Positions 52,526 through 62,232 of a DNA stretch of 64,000 bases are shown in pieces. Made by a program: the position numbers and the translations under genes. The number at the start of each line of letters is the position of its first letter. Positions within the stretch are counted from its first letter, which is position 1. Below the pieces are notes generated by a model. That model saw only the letters and a program-made list of their open reading frames with translations. It was not told the DNA's origin and made no database searches. The DNA comes from CAAGNP01 sp045595965 (GTDB lineage: Bacteria; Bacteroidota; Bacteroidia; Bacteroidales; UBA932): positions 62,001-126,000 of the forward strand of contig JAZOBN010000028.1 of the NCBI GenBank assembly GCA_045595965.1, in the 5' to 3' direction.

Positions 52526-52945
52526 ATGGAGAGAGAAGAGATAAAAAACTACCTTCCCCACAGGGAACCTATGCTTCTTGTGGACAGGATGTCACAAGAT
52601 GAAAATGGAATTGTTCATGGGGAGTATAGTGTCAGAGGTGATGAATACTTCCTTCAGGGACATTTTCCGGGAATTCCGATAGTCCCCGGTGTAATCTTAT
52701 GTGAAATAATGGGACAATGTTCATCAATGCTCCTTCTTGAAGAGTTGAAGGGGGGAAAGATTACCTTGTTTACAGGGATGGATAAAGTTAAATTCAAGAC
52801 GATGGCCAGACCAGGAGATAAAATTGAGGTGGAGGCAAAGCTTACAGGGAGACGATCAAACCTCTATTTTATAGAGGCAAAAGGGAGCATTGATGGAAAA
52901 CTTTGCGTAAGTGGCCAACTTTCTGTAGCTTTGATAGATAATTAA
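52526..52945 (+). CDS. fabZ: 3-Hydroxyacyl-ACP dehydratase (FabZ)
   Basis: Encodes 139 residues. The hot-dog fold dehydratase has active-site His46 (LQGHFPGIPIVPG) and Glu60 (ILCEIMGQ), and the N-terminal PHREPMLLVDR. It removes water from 3-hydroxyacyl-ACP to make trans-2-enoyl-ACP for FabK. It is a stand-alone FabZ, unlike the LpxC-FabZ fusion found in many Bacteroidota, so a second FabZ-type domain may exist elsewhere. Confidence 0.94.
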   Translation: MEREEIKNYLPHREPMLLVDRMSQDENGIVHGEYSVRGDEYFLQGHFPGIPIVPGVILCEIMGQCSSMLLLEELKGGKITLFTGMDKVKFKTMARPGDKIEVEAKLTGRRSNLYFIEAKGSIDGKLCVSGQLSVALIDN

Positions 52946-52958
52946 AACAGCTATTGAT

Positions 52959-53702
52959 ATGAAAATGTTGGAAGGAAAGGTCGCTCTTGTTACAGGTGGT
53001 ACAAGAGGAATTGGTAAGGCTATAGTTCTAAAACTTGCATCAGAAGGGGCTTCAATTGCCTTTACAGGACAGAAAGAGAGTGAGCAATTAAGAAATACAG
53101 AAAATCAACTCCTACAGATGGGGGTAAAATGCAGGGCCTATATCTCAAATGCAGCAGACTTTAATGAAGCTCAGAATCTGGTTTCAGAGGTGCATAAGGA
53201 GTTTGGTCAGATAGATATTCTGGTAAATAATGCCGGAATTACCCGTGATGGTCTCCTTATGAGAATGAGTGAACAGCAATGGGATGATGTTATAAATGTC
53301 AACCTTAAATCTGCATTCAATCTTAGCAGGGCAACAGTTGCAGTTATGGCCCGTCAACGGTCAGGAAGTATCATTAACATTTCATCAATTGTTGGTGTTA
53401 CCGGCAATGCCGGACAATGTAATTACTCTGCTTCAAAGGCAGGTCTTATCGGGCTTACAAAATCTGTTGCAAAAGAGATGGGTTCACGTGGTATCAGGGC
53501 AAATGCAGTAGCTCCAGGATTTATCATGACAGAAATGACAGAGAGTCTTCCTCAAGAGGCAAAGGATGAGTGGGCAAAGAAGATAGCATTAAGACGTCTT
53601 GGAGAAGGGGAAGATATTGCTAATGTGGTCCTCTTCCTCGCTTCGGAACTATCCTCTTATGTTACAGGTCAAGTTCTTGTCTGTGACGGCGGAATGCAGT
53701 AA
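52959..53702 (+). CDS. fabG: 3-Oxoacyl-ACP reductase (FabG)
   Basis: Encodes 247 residues. SDR motifs are TGGTRGIGK at 12-20, NNAG at 90-93, Ser143, and Tyr156-x3-Lys160 in NYSASKAG. It uses NADPH to reduce 3-oxoacyl-ACP. An ATG two codons in is an alternative start. It is the last gene of the fab operon and converges on susD, with a hairpin between them. Confidence 0.96.
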   Translation: MKMLEGKVALVTGGTRGIGKAIVLKLASEGASIAFTGQKESEQLRNTENQLLQMGVKCRAYISNAADFNEAQNLVSEVHKEFGQIDILVNNAGITRDGLLMRMSEQQWDDVINVNLKSAFNLSRATVAVMARQRSGSIINISSIVGVTGNAGQCNYSASKAGLIGLTKSVAKEMGSRGIRANAVAPGFIMTEMTESLPQEAKDEWAKKIALRRLGEGEDIANVVLFLASELSSYVTGQVLVCDGGMQ

Positions 53703-53731
53703 TATCTTTTTATTTCAGTTATATAAAAAAA

Positions 53732-53757
53732 GAAGGTGACCTCTTGGGCCACCTTCA
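53732..53757 (-). terminator. Terminator between fabG and susD
   Basis: A hairpin pairs GAAGGTG (53732-53738) with CACCTTC (53751-53757), extended past one mismatch by CC/GG. The run of A just upstream gives a strong T tract on the minus strand for susD; on the plus strand only AATTTTATT follows, so it would stop fabG transcripts less well. Confidence 0.75.
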
Positions 53758-53776
53758 ATTTTATTGTATCACGAGA

Positions 53777-55264
53777 CTATTTGTAAACTTCGTTCTGTTG
53801 TTTTTCGATTTCAGGGTTAGCATTGATTTCTGCCTGTGGAATAGGAAGAATAATCTTGCCGAAATCTCTGGTTACCCAACCATTGGTCAAAGAACCTCTA
53901 CCTGAAGCAGGAGGATTGGTTGCTCTACCGAATGCATCGTCATCATATTTGATGGTCATGTTAAGACGCATATATTCAAAGAATGTGATACCTTCAGTCA
54001 AGAACTCTCTTCTTCTTTCAGTCATGATGTCTTCAGCTGTAATAGTTGCAGGTGCAACCCAGTCAGGGTCTCTTTCTGCAACAACTTTAAGATAACCCTC
54101 TGCTTTTGCAGGAGCCACGTGAATAGCTGCTTCAGCTGCGTTCAAATAAACTTCTGAAAGACGGATAACTTTGATGTTAACAGAGGTACTTGTAGAACCT
54201 TCGTCACCTTTAAGATCCACGCTACCGCTATATTTGTAGCAAGCACCTTTACGTCCGGTGTTGTCTTCATCATTTGATTGGTCATAATCCATGATCCCCC
54301 AACGTACGTCATTAGGACCCATGATATCGAACCAGTATTGGCTGCCTAGGAATACACCACCAGCAGAGATGCCGTGAGCACGACGTCTGTAGTATGCGCC
54401 AAGACCACTATCACCAGGGTCGTTTTCACCAGTCTTGATGTTCAATTCGAAAATTGACTCAGAACCATACTCAGTAGTCCAAGATTCTACCCATTTAGCA
54501 GGAGTATAAGGTGTATATACTTTGCTGTTGATTACCTCTTCAGCTGCTGCCAAAGATTCAGTATATTTCTCCATATAAAGATATACCTTAGCAAGAAGAG
54601 CCTGGTTACCGTAGTAGTTGATGAAACCGTTGGATTTTGATTTAGAGATAAGCTTTGCACCATCAGTAAGGTCTTTTACGATTTGGTCATAAACCTCAGC
54701 AACAGTGTTTCTCAAAAGTTGAGCACCAGCGTCAACAGGTTCAGTAACTACAGGGATACCCCATGAATCTTTGTTCATGTTGTATGGAAGACCATAAAGG
54801 CGAACAAGGTCGAAGTGCATAAGAGCACGTAGAGTCAATGCTTGACCTAGGAACTCTTTCAAATCATCCTTACCAGCAACTTCTTCATCTTCAAGAAGAC
54901 CATTGATGTTCTTGATGATGTTGTTAGCTTGATACAGACAGTTGTAGATATGTGACCAATAGCCGCTATAGCTATTAGATTCAGGAGTGTGAGTGAAATA
55001 ATACCAGCCGTCACCACCGTTACCTGCAGAGAAGATGGTAAGGTCACCACCTTTAGCATCAGCATACATAGGGAAGTTTCTTCCGTAGTAGCTTGTGCTG
55101 GTCATTTTGTTCATTAGACCATTGATCATGATCTGTGCATCGTCGACATTTTGGATTGATACACTTGAGTCCACCTGGTTAGAAGGAAGTACATCCAACC
55201 AACCTTTACAAGACGCTGTAAGTAGAATCAATAGAGATGCAAGTATAATATTGATTTTTCTCAT
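53777..55264 (-). CDS. SusD/RagB family nutrient-binding lipoprotein
   Basis: Encodes 495 residues from ATG 55264; an ATG 12 bases upstream is possible. The lipoprotein signal ends at Cys19 (LTASC), followed by KGWLDVLPSNQV, the usual SusD start. TPR-like helices with RALMHFDLVRLYGLPY near 144-160, the RLSEVYLNAAEA block near 355-366 and the ERRREFLTEG region near 415-425 are family marks. SusD caps the SusC channel as a surface lid for bound ligand. No glycoside hydrolase, peptidase or regulator is next to the pair, so the ligand is unknown. Confidence 0.95.
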   Translation of the reverse strand: MRKINIILASLLILLTASCKGWLDVLPSNQVDSSVSIQNVDDAQIMINGLMNKMTSTSYYGRNFPMYADAKGGDLTIFSAGNGGDGWYYFTHTPESNSYSGYWSHIYNCLYQANNIIKNINGLLEDEEVAGKDDLKEFLGQALTLRALMHFDLVRLYGLPYNMNKDSWGIPVVTEPVDAGAQLLRNTVAEVYDQIVKDLTDGAKLISKSKSNGFINYYGNQALLAKVYLYMEKYTESLAAAEEVINSKVYTPYTPAKWVESWTTEYGSESIFELNIKTGENDPGDSGLGAYYRRRAHGISAGGVFLGSQYWFDIMGPNDVRWGIMDYDQSNDEDNTGRKGACYKYSGSVDLKGDEGSTSTSVNIKVIRLSEVYLNAAEAAIHVAPAKAEGYLKVVAERDPDWVAPATITAEDIMTERRREFLTEGITFFEYMRLNMTIKYDDDAFGRATNPPASGRGSLTNGWVTRDFGKIILPIPQAEINANPEIEKQQNEVYK

Positions 55265-55284
55265 TGTTATATTCATTTATATGA

Positions 55285-58200
55285 TTAGAAGCTAAGTTCA
55301 ATACCGAAGGTATAGGTTTTTCCAACTGGAGTTTCCCAACCTCTTGTACCATATTCATTTACTACAGGGTCTGCCAATTTGTATTTAGAGAATGTCAGCA
55401 AGTTGCCACCATTGAAGTATACTCTTGCGTTAGAAAGTTTTGCTTTCTTAACAAGATCTTTAGGGAATGTATATCCAACAGTTACAGTTGCAAGTCTCAA
55501 GTATGAAGCATCATACAAGTGACGGGTTGAGATTCTCATTGCATCATTCCAGTCTTCACCACTGATACGAGGCTGGATGTTTTCACCTGTTCTGTGAGTA
55601 GAGGTCCACATATTGTCATAGTAGAATTTACTTCTGGTACGTTCCCAATAGTAACCGTCATCACAAACGTCTTTAGCAGCACCGTCATAAAGATCACCAC
55701 CAATCTTATAAGTGAAGTTCAAACCAACTGTCAAGCCTTTCCACTCAATGTCAGTGTTGAAACCACCATAAAGAGCAGCGTGTGCATCACCGATAATCAC
55801 TTCGTCAGCATCACTCCAGTCATAAACAACGTTCTTACCGTCGATTACATATTTTTCGCCAGTTGAGTTGTCAGCTTCATCACGTTTGAAGTCAACATTG
55901 TCGTTGTTAGAGAACCAAAGGTTGCGACCGGTTGCAGGGTCAACACCTGCCCATTCACGACCGTAGAATGCAAGGGTTGATTCACCTTCTCTGTAGATGT
56001 ATTGCGATCTTGAGTCACTACCTGTAGGGTCATCCCAAATGATTTCCTGACCATCATATAGAGAAGTTACTTTAGAGTTGATATGTGAACCATTAATTGC
56101 AGCGCTCCATCTGAAGTTAGAGTTCTTGATGATATCACCAGCAAGTTCGAATTCAATACCGTTGTTGTTGATTTCACCTACGTTCTTAAGAGTTGAGCTG
56201 AAACCAGTGATGTAAGAGATACGTACATCCTGTAGGAGGTCTTTAGAATCTCTGTTGAACCACTCAACATTACCTCTCAATCTGTCGTCAAACAAACCGA
56301 ATTCGAGAGCAACGTTGGTTGTGTAAGAGGTTTCCCATGATAGGTTTGCGTCAGCAGCATTTACCAATGCACCACCAGGTTCTCCACGATATTGGTATGA
56401 GTAACCAGCAAGTGAACGCCAACCGTAGTTGTTGGTAGGAAGTGTACCGTTCACACCGTAAGAGGCTCTAAGTTTCAAAGCACTTACAACGTCTTGTGAT
56501 TTCATGAACTCTTCATGGTCAATTCTCCAAGAAGCAGCTACTGACCAGAAGTTACCCCAACGGGTGTCAGGACCAAGTCTTGAAGAACCGTCACGACGGT
56601 AAGATCCAGAGATGTAGTATTTGTTGTCGTAGTTATATTCAGCACGAGAAAGGATAGACATGATTGAGTTGCCCCACCAGTATGCATTTGCATCAAGAAC
56701 ACCGGCTGTACTTACAGTCTGAAGTGAACTTACAGGGAGGTTTTCACCTGTTGCACGTACGAAATCGGTAGTATTTTTTTCAGCCTCGAAACCAACAAGA
56801 GCGGTAACAGTGTGTTTGTCAGCAAATGTCTTGTTGAAGTTCAAAGTTGTAGAAGTAACAAGAGACTGATAGTTTGTAAGCATTTCTGATACAGTACCAT
56901 TCTCACCAGTCCAGTTATAGTGTTTTCCACTGTAGTAAACGTGATCTCTGATACGGGTATCATCATATGAGAATACGCTTCTTAGATTCAACCAATCAGT
57001 GAATTTGATGTTAACAGTTTCGCTTACAGACAATTTAAGGTTCTTAGAAGTGTTGTCCCAAGTGTCTTTGTAATAAACCTGGTTGTATGCGTAGCTACCA
57101 TAGCGGGCAGTCCAAGGTTGATTATCTGTATAGTCATAAGGCCAGTAGAAGCCCCACAACAAGTTTCTTGTCTGAAGATAGTAGTTTGCACCAAGGTTAC
57201 GTGTATCGTTGAAACCTATTTTGTTGGTGTGTGAAAGGTTAACGTTGGTTGAGAAGTCCAACCAGTTACCCACTTTCTGACTTACGTTAACACGACCTGA
57301 GATACGACCGAACTCATTTGTCATTGTACGACCAAGATCTTTGGTGTAAGCCAAAGAGGTATAATAAGTAGTATTGTCTTTACCACCGCTTACTGCAAGA
57401 TCGTAAGTCTGGTAAATACCAGTTCTGAAATATGCATCTTCCCAGTCGAAGTATTGGCCAGGACCACGGCCTGCCTTTTTAGCATCATCATCGTATGAGC
57501 TGATGATGACATTTTCATAAAGACCTGTACCGTTGGTTGAGAATGCATAACCGTGTTGGTTGAATTTCTTATTAAGCTGGCCTAGTGAATATTCACTTGC
57601 TTTTTCTTCAGTATAACCAGAACCATTTACGCGGTAGTCGTGGAATACCATATAAAGCATGTTGATATTCTCTTGTACATTAGCAACTTCATAGTTGTCA
57701 GTTGCCCAAGAAGGGGTGATACCTACAGAAGCTCTGAAAGTAACAGATGGTTTGCCTGATTTACCTTTCTTAGTGGTAATAAGGATAACACCATTAGCCG
57801 CACGTGAACCGTAAAGTGCAGAAGCAGCAGCATCTTTCAAAACTGTGATAGATTCGATATCGCTAGGGTTCAATGAGTTCATCACACTGTTTGAAGTGTA
57901 GATGTAGTCACCCATCTGACCAGGGCTACCTGAAAGGGTAGGAACACCATCGATAACGTAAAGAGGTTCATTAGATGCGTTCATTGAACCGATACCACGG
58001 ATACGGATAGAAGGTGCGGAACCTGCCTGACCTGAAGTAGTGGTAATTTGCATACCGGCAACTTTACCGGCCATTGCTGATTCAAATGATACTGAAGGAA
58101 CGTCTTTGATTGCGTCTTGTTTTACAACAGCAGCAGCACCTGTATAAGTACCTTTTTTAGCAGTACCATAAGCAACAACGATTGTTTCTTCAAGTGATTC

Positions 58201-58491
58201 TGCTTCTGGTGTAAGGGCAACATCAATAGATGTTCTTCCATTAACAGGGATTTCAATAGGATAATATCCTATGTAAACAAATTGTAGAACTCCATTACTT
58301 GGAACTTCAATGCTGTATTTACCATCAAGGTCAGCAGAAGTACCAGTCATGGTCCCCTTAACAACTACATTGGCTCCGATAAGTGGAGAGCCATCAGTTG
58401 CATCGGTAACAGTACCTGATACCTGAATGTTCTGCGCACTTGCAGCAAAGGAGATAAGGGCTGCAACGGCTAATAGAATCAATTTCTTCAT
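55285..58491 (-). CDS. SusC/RagA family TonB-linked outer-membrane protein
   Basis: Encodes 1068 residues. A signal peptide at 1-19 is followed by a carboxypeptidase-D regulatory-like domain at about 22-105 (VSGTVTDATDGSPLIGANV), the TonB box region, a plug domain (IRIRGIGSMNASNEPLYVIDGVP near 165-187) and a beta-barrel ending in an aromatic residue (GIELSF). It forms an active importer with the downstream susD, 20 bases away. It has no N-terminal STN domain, so direct anti-sigma signalling is unlikely. The pair stands between nifJ and the fab operon without enzyme genes. Confidence 0.96.
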   Translation of the reverse strand: MKKLILLAVAALISFAASAQNIQVSGTVTDATDGSPLIGANVVVKGTMTGTSADLDGKYSIEVPSNGVLQFVYIGYYPIEIPVNGRTSIDVALTPEAESLEETIVVAYGTAKKGTYTGAAAVVKQDAIKDVPSVSFESAMAGKVAGMQITTTSGQAGSAPSIRIRGIGSMNASNEPLYVIDGVPTLSGSPGQMGDYIYTSNSVMNSLNPSDIESITVLKDAAASALYGSRAANGVILITTKKGKSGKPSVTFRASVGITPSWATDNYEVANVQENINMLYMVFHDYRVNGSGYTEEKASEYSLGQLNKKFNQHGYAFSTNGTGLYENVIISSYDDDAKKAGRGPGQYFDWEDAYFRTGIYQTYDLAVSGGKDNTTYYTSLAYTKDLGRTMTNEFGRISGRVNVSQKVGNWLDFSTNVNLSHTNKIGFNDTRNLGANYYLQTRNLLWGFYWPYDYTDNQPWTARYGSYAYNQVYYKDTWDNTSKNLKLSVSETVNIKFTDWLNLRSVFSYDDTRIRDHVYYSGKHYNWTGENGTVSEMLTNYQSLVTSTTLNFNKTFADKHTVTALVGFEAEKNTTDFVRATGENLPVSSLQTVSTAGVLDANAYWWGNSIMSILSRAEYNYDNKYYISGSYRRDGSSRLGPDTRWGNFWSVAASWRIDHEEFMKSQDVVSALKLRASYGVNGTLPTNNYGWRSLAGYSYQYRGEPGGALVNAADANLSWETSYTTNVALEFGLFDDRLRGNVEWFNRDSKDLLQDVRISYITGFSSTLKNVGEINNNGIEFELAGDIIKNSNFRWSAAINGSHINSKVTSLYDGQEIIWDDPTGSDSRSQYIYREGESTLAFYGREWAGVDPATGRNLWFSNNDNVDFKRDEADNSTGEKYVIDGKNVVYDWSDADEVIIGDAHAALYGGFNTDIEWKGLTVGLNFTYKIGGDLYDGAAKDVCDDGYYWERTRSKFYYDNMWTSTHRTGENIQPRISGEDWNDAMRISTRHLYDASYLRLATVTVGYTFPKDLVKKAKLSNARVYFNGGNLLTFSKYKLADPVVNEYGTRGWETPVGKTYTFGIELSF

Positions 58492-58552
58492 AGATAGATT
58501 TTGATTGTTAGTAATAAATTATTAGGTCAGTATTTTAGTCTAAAGTACGAAG

Positions 58553-58604
58553 ATAAAAAAATAAAAAAGAAAAAGCAACCTTTTGAAAACAAAAGATTGC
58601 TTTT
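58553..58604 (-). terminator. Strong terminator after nifJ
   Basis: A perfect-looking 15-bp stem pairs 58571-58585 with 58590-58604 (AAAAGCAACCTTTTG / CAAAAGATTGCTTTT, one G-T pair), with a 4-base AAAA loop. On the minus strand it is followed by a long T-rich tract (58553-58570). It separates nifJ from susC. Confidence 0.88.
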
Positions 58605-58631
58605 AATTTGAAAAAATTATCAAAAACTGAT

Positions 58632-61600
58632 TTATTCTGACAATTTCTTATATGAATTGTAACGCAGTTTTGCGTACTCTTCGGTCTTGTTGAACAAATC
58701 CTGAGCCTCTGCAGGGAACATCTTCATCAATGAAGAATAACGTACTTCACCTTTGATGAAGTCCTGGAATTTATCCCATACAGGTTCTTTGCTGTCGAGG
58801 GTGAATGGATTCTTGCCCTCTTCTGCAAGTGTAGGGTTGAATCTGTACAGATGCCAGTAACCGCATTCAACTGCAAGTTTCTCTTCTTGCTGGCTCTTGC
58901 CCATGCCGTTTCTCAAACCGTGGTTGATACAAGGTGCATAAGCGATGATCAAAGATGGTCCGTCATATGCTTCAGCCTCTTTAATAGCATTGAGGTATTG
59001 CGCCTGGTTTGCACCCATGGCAACTTGTGCAACATATACGTAACCGTAGCTCATGGCCATCATACCAAGGTCTTTCTTGCGAACTTTCTTGCCTGAGGTT
59101 GCAAATTTGGCAACTGCACCTGCAGGGGTAGATTTGGATGATTGTCCACCGGTGTTAGAGTATACCTCTGTATCAAGAACAAGTACATTTACATTTTCAC
59201 CAGATGCAAGAACATGGTCAAGTCCGCCATAACCGATATCGTATGACCAGCCGTCACCACCGATGATCCATTGGCTGCGTGCAGCAATGTAATCTTTAAC
59301 TTCAAGAAGTTTGGTGCAAGTGTCGCAACCGCAAGCTTCCATCATAGGAACAAGTGCATCTGCAACTTCGCGGGTAACTGCAGCATTGCTTCTGTTTTCA
59401 AGCCATTTTGCAAATAGTTCTTTCATTTCTGAACTGCATTTAGGACACTCAAGACCCTCTTTCATGAGTTTTGCAACGGTATTGCGGATAGTCTCTGTAC
59501 CCACTTTCATACCAAGACCGAATTCGGCATTGTCTTCGAACAGTGAGTTAGCCCAAGCCGGACCTCTTCCATTCTTGTCAGTACAATAAGGTGATGCAGG
59601 GAATGAACCGCTGTAGATTGAAGAACAACCGGTAGCATTGGCAACCATCATTCTGTCGCCGAACAGCTGTGTGATTGACTTAATATATGGTGTCTCACCG
59701 CAACCTGCACAAGCGCCTGAGAATTCGAACAAAGGTTGTGCAAATTGTGAATTCTTGACATTCTGACTCTTAGGAGCAACGTTATCTTTGTAGCCTACCT
59801 GCGAGTGCAAATAGTCAAATACCTGTTGCTGGTCAGCTTGGGTGTCAAGAGGCTTCATAACAAGTGCTTTCTCTTTGGCAGGACATACATCGGCACAGTT
59901 GCCGCAACCTGTACAGTCCATAGGAGAGACTTGCATTGTGAAGTTGTATGCTTTGAACACAGCATTTCCTTTTGTGCTCTTGATCCCTTCCGGTGCTTTT
60001 GAAAGCTCTTCGTCAGTTGTCAAGAAAGGACGGATAGCTGCATGAGGACATACGTACGAACATTGGTTACATTGGATACAGTTTGCAGGGTTCCATTCTG
60101 GAACAGAGACTGCAGTACCACGTTTTTCGTAAGCAGCAGTGCCTGATGGGATGGTACCGTCGGCATATTCGCCAGAGAATGCGCTTACAGGGATATCATA
60201 TCCGTTTTGTGCATTGACAACGTCTGCTACATTGCGTACCCATTCCGGTGCAAGACGGTCAAAGTTTGAAGGGCGGAATTTTGCGTGAAGGTTTTTCCAC
60301 TCTACAGGAATTTCAACCAATTCATATTCTGCACCTCTGTCAACAGCTGCATAGTTCATGTTGACAATCTTTTCACCTTTCTTGCCGTATGATTTGTCAA
60401 TTGCTTTTTTCATCAAAGCAACAGCTTGCTCGTAAGGGATAATTCCGGTAATCTTGAAGAATGCTGACTGAAGGATAGTATTGGTTCTGTTTCCAAGGCC
60501 GATCTCTTCAGCGATTTTGGTAGCATTGATTACATAGAATTTAAGGTTATTCTGAGCGATCTGGTGTTTAACGTGATCAGGAATTCTCTTTGCAGTCTCT
60601 TCTGCATTCCAAAGGCTGTTAAGAAGGAATGTACCATTCTTCTTGATACCTTTAAGGACGTCGTACTTGCGGAGGTATGAGGTTACGTGGCAAGCAACGA
60701 AATCGGGAGTTGAAACAAGGTATGGAGAGGTGATCGGTTCATCTCCGAATCTCAAGTGTGAGCAGGTGTAACCACCGGATTTCTTGGAGTCATAGTCAAA
60801 ATATGCCTGACAGTATTTGCTGGTGTTGTCACCGATGATCTTGATGGTGTTTTTATTTGCACCTACAGTACCGTCTGAACCAAGACCATAAAATTTAAGT
60901 TCATAAGTACCTTTCTTAGCAAGAGAAATCTCCTCTTTTACAGGAAGAGATTTGAATGTTACATCATCAACGATACCGATAGTGAAGTCGGTCTTAGGCT
61001 GTTTTGCTTTAAGGTTTTCAAATACTGATAGGATTTGGGCAGGTGTGGTGTCTTTTGATGACAAACCGTAACGTCCACCAACGATAAGAGGCATGTCGCC
61101 ACCTTTTTCAGCAAGTGTAGATTTAACATCAAGGTATAGAGGTTCTCCCACTGAACCAGGCTCTTTAGTCCTGTCAAGAACAGCGATTCTCTTGACACTC
61201 TTAGGAAGAACTCTCAAGAAATATTTAGCAGAGAATGGTCTGTAAAGACGAACATTGATAAGACCTACCTTTTCACCTTCTGCCATCAACTTGTCAACAA
61301 CCTCTTTGATGGTTTCGGTAACAGAACCCATAGCGATGATGATGTTCTTTGCATTTGGATCTCCGTAGTAGTCGAAAGGAAGGTAATGGCGACCGGTAAG
61401 TTCTGAAATTTCACCCATATATCTTGCTACGATATCAGGAACTGATGTGTAGTAAGGGTTGGAAGCTTCACGTGCCTGGAAGTATACGTCAGGGTTCTGA
61501 GCGGTACCGCGGGTAACAGGCTTGTTGGGATTAAGTGCTCTTGAACGGAATTTTGCAAGTGCTTTCTCGCTGATCATTCCTTTCAGATCTTCAGGGTCAA

Positions 61601-62162
61601 GAAGTTCAATCTTCTGAATTTCGTGAGAAGTACGGAAACCGTCGAAGAAGTGGATGAAAGGGATGCTTGATTTGATAGTTGAAAGGTGAGCTACAGTACC
61701 GAGGTCCATTGCTTCCTGTACACTTGATGAGGCAAGCATAGCGAAACCTGTCTGGCGGCATGCCATTACGTCTGAATGGTCACCGAAAATTGATAGAGCT
61801 TGGGCAGCAAGTGCTCTTGCAGATACGTGGAATACCGTAGGAAGCATTTCTCCTGCGATTTTATACATGTTCGGGATCATAAGGAGCAAGCCTTGTGATG
61901 CAGTGAAAGTGGTGGTTAGGGCACCAGCCTGAAGTGAACCGTGAACAGCACCTGCTGCACCTCCTTCACTTTGCATTTCGGTAACTTTTACAGTTTCGCC
62001 GAAGATGTTTTTCTTTCCGAAAGCAGCCCATTCGTCAACCAATTCTGCCATTGTCGAAGAAGGGGTGATAGGGTAGATGGCGGCATGTTCACTGAACAAA
62101 TATGCAGCATAAGCCGCCGCATAATTGCCATCGCAGGTAATAAATGTCTTCTCTTTAGCCAT
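58632..62162 (-). CDS. nifJ: Pyruvate:ferredoxin oxidoreductase
   Basis: Encodes 1176 residues, a full-length single-chain PFOR. It converts pyruvate and CoA to acetyl-CoA, CO2 and reduced ferredoxin. Domain order: pyrimidine-binding N-terminus (CDGNYAAAYAAYLFSE), domain with YPITPSS, CoA region, ferredoxin-like domain with CIQCNQCSYVC near 690-702 and CTGCGNCADVC near 745-757, and a TPP domain with CAGCGET near 818 and GDGWSYDIGYGG near 968. The Cys set for three 4Fe-4S clusters is present. Its product can feed the Rnf complex encoded at 21.8-26.9 kb. Confidence 0.98.
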   Translation of the reverse strand: MAKEKTFITCDGNYAAAYAAYLFSEHAAIYPITPSSTMAELVDEWAAFGKKNIFGETVKVTEMQSEGGAAGAVHGSLQAGALTTTFTASQGLLLMIPNMYKIAGEMLPTVFHVSARALAAQALSIFGDHSDVMACRQTGFAMLASSSVQEAMDLGTVAHLSTIKSSIPFIHFFDGFRTSHEIQKIELLDPEDLKGMISEKALAKFRSRALNPNKPVTRGTAQNPDVYFQAREASNPYYTSVPDIVARYMGEISELTGRHYLPFDYYGDPNAKNIIIAMGSVTETIKEVVDKLMAEGEKVGLINVRLYRPFSAKYFLRVLPKSVKRIAVLDRTKEPGSVGEPLYLDVKSTLAEKGGDMPLIVGGRYGLSSKDTTPAQILSVFENLKAKQPKTDFTIGIVDDVTFKSLPVKEEISLAKKGTYELKFYGLGSDGTVGANKNTIKIIGDNTSKYCQAYFDYDSKKSGGYTCSHLRFGDEPITSPYLVSTPDFVACHVTSYLRKYDVLKGIKKNGTFLLNSLWNAEETAKRIPDHVKHQIAQNNLKFYVINATKIAEEIGLGNRTNTILQSAFFKITGIIPYEQAVALMKKAIDKSYGKKGEKIVNMNYAAVDRGAEYELVEIPVEWKNLHAKFRPSNFDRLAPEWVRNVADVVNAQNGYDIPVSAFSGEYADGTIPSGTAAYEKRGTAVSVPEWNPANCIQCNQCSYVCPHAAIRPFLTTDEELSKAPEGIKSTKGNAVFKAYNFTMQVSPMDCTGCGNCADVCPAKEKALVMKPLDTQADQQQVFDYLHSQVGYKDNVAPKSQNVKNSQFAQPLFEFSGACAGCGETPYIKSITQLFGDRMMVANATGCSSIYSGSFPASPYCTDKNGRGPAWANSLFEDNAEFGLGMKVGTETIRNTVAKLMKEGLECPKCSSEMKELFAKWLENRSNAAVTREVADALVPMMEACGCDTCTKLLEVKDYIAARSQWIIGGDGWSYDIGYGGLDHVLASGENVNVLVLDTEVYSNTGGQSSKSTPAGAVAKFATSGKKVRKKDLGMMAMSYGYVYVAQVAMGANQAQYLNAIKEAEAYDGPSLIIAYAPCINHGLRNGMGKSQQEEKLAVECGYWHLYRFNPTLAEEGKNPFTLDSKEPVWDKFQDFIKGEVRYSSLMKMFPAEAQDLFNKTEEYAKLRYNSYKKLSE

Positions 62163-62213
62163 TATATTTTCTATTTAGATTAAATTTTGAAATGATTCGT
62201 GTACAATATCGGG

Positions 62214-62221
62214 CAAATATA
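62214..62221 (-). promoter_or_regulatory. Predicted -7 box of nifJ
   Basis: Minus-strand TATATTTG fits TAnnTTTG and is 52 bases upstream of the nifJ start. No clear -33 is visible, as the region runs into the end of fabD. Confidence 0.45.
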
Positions 62222-62232
62222 CAAATATTCGG

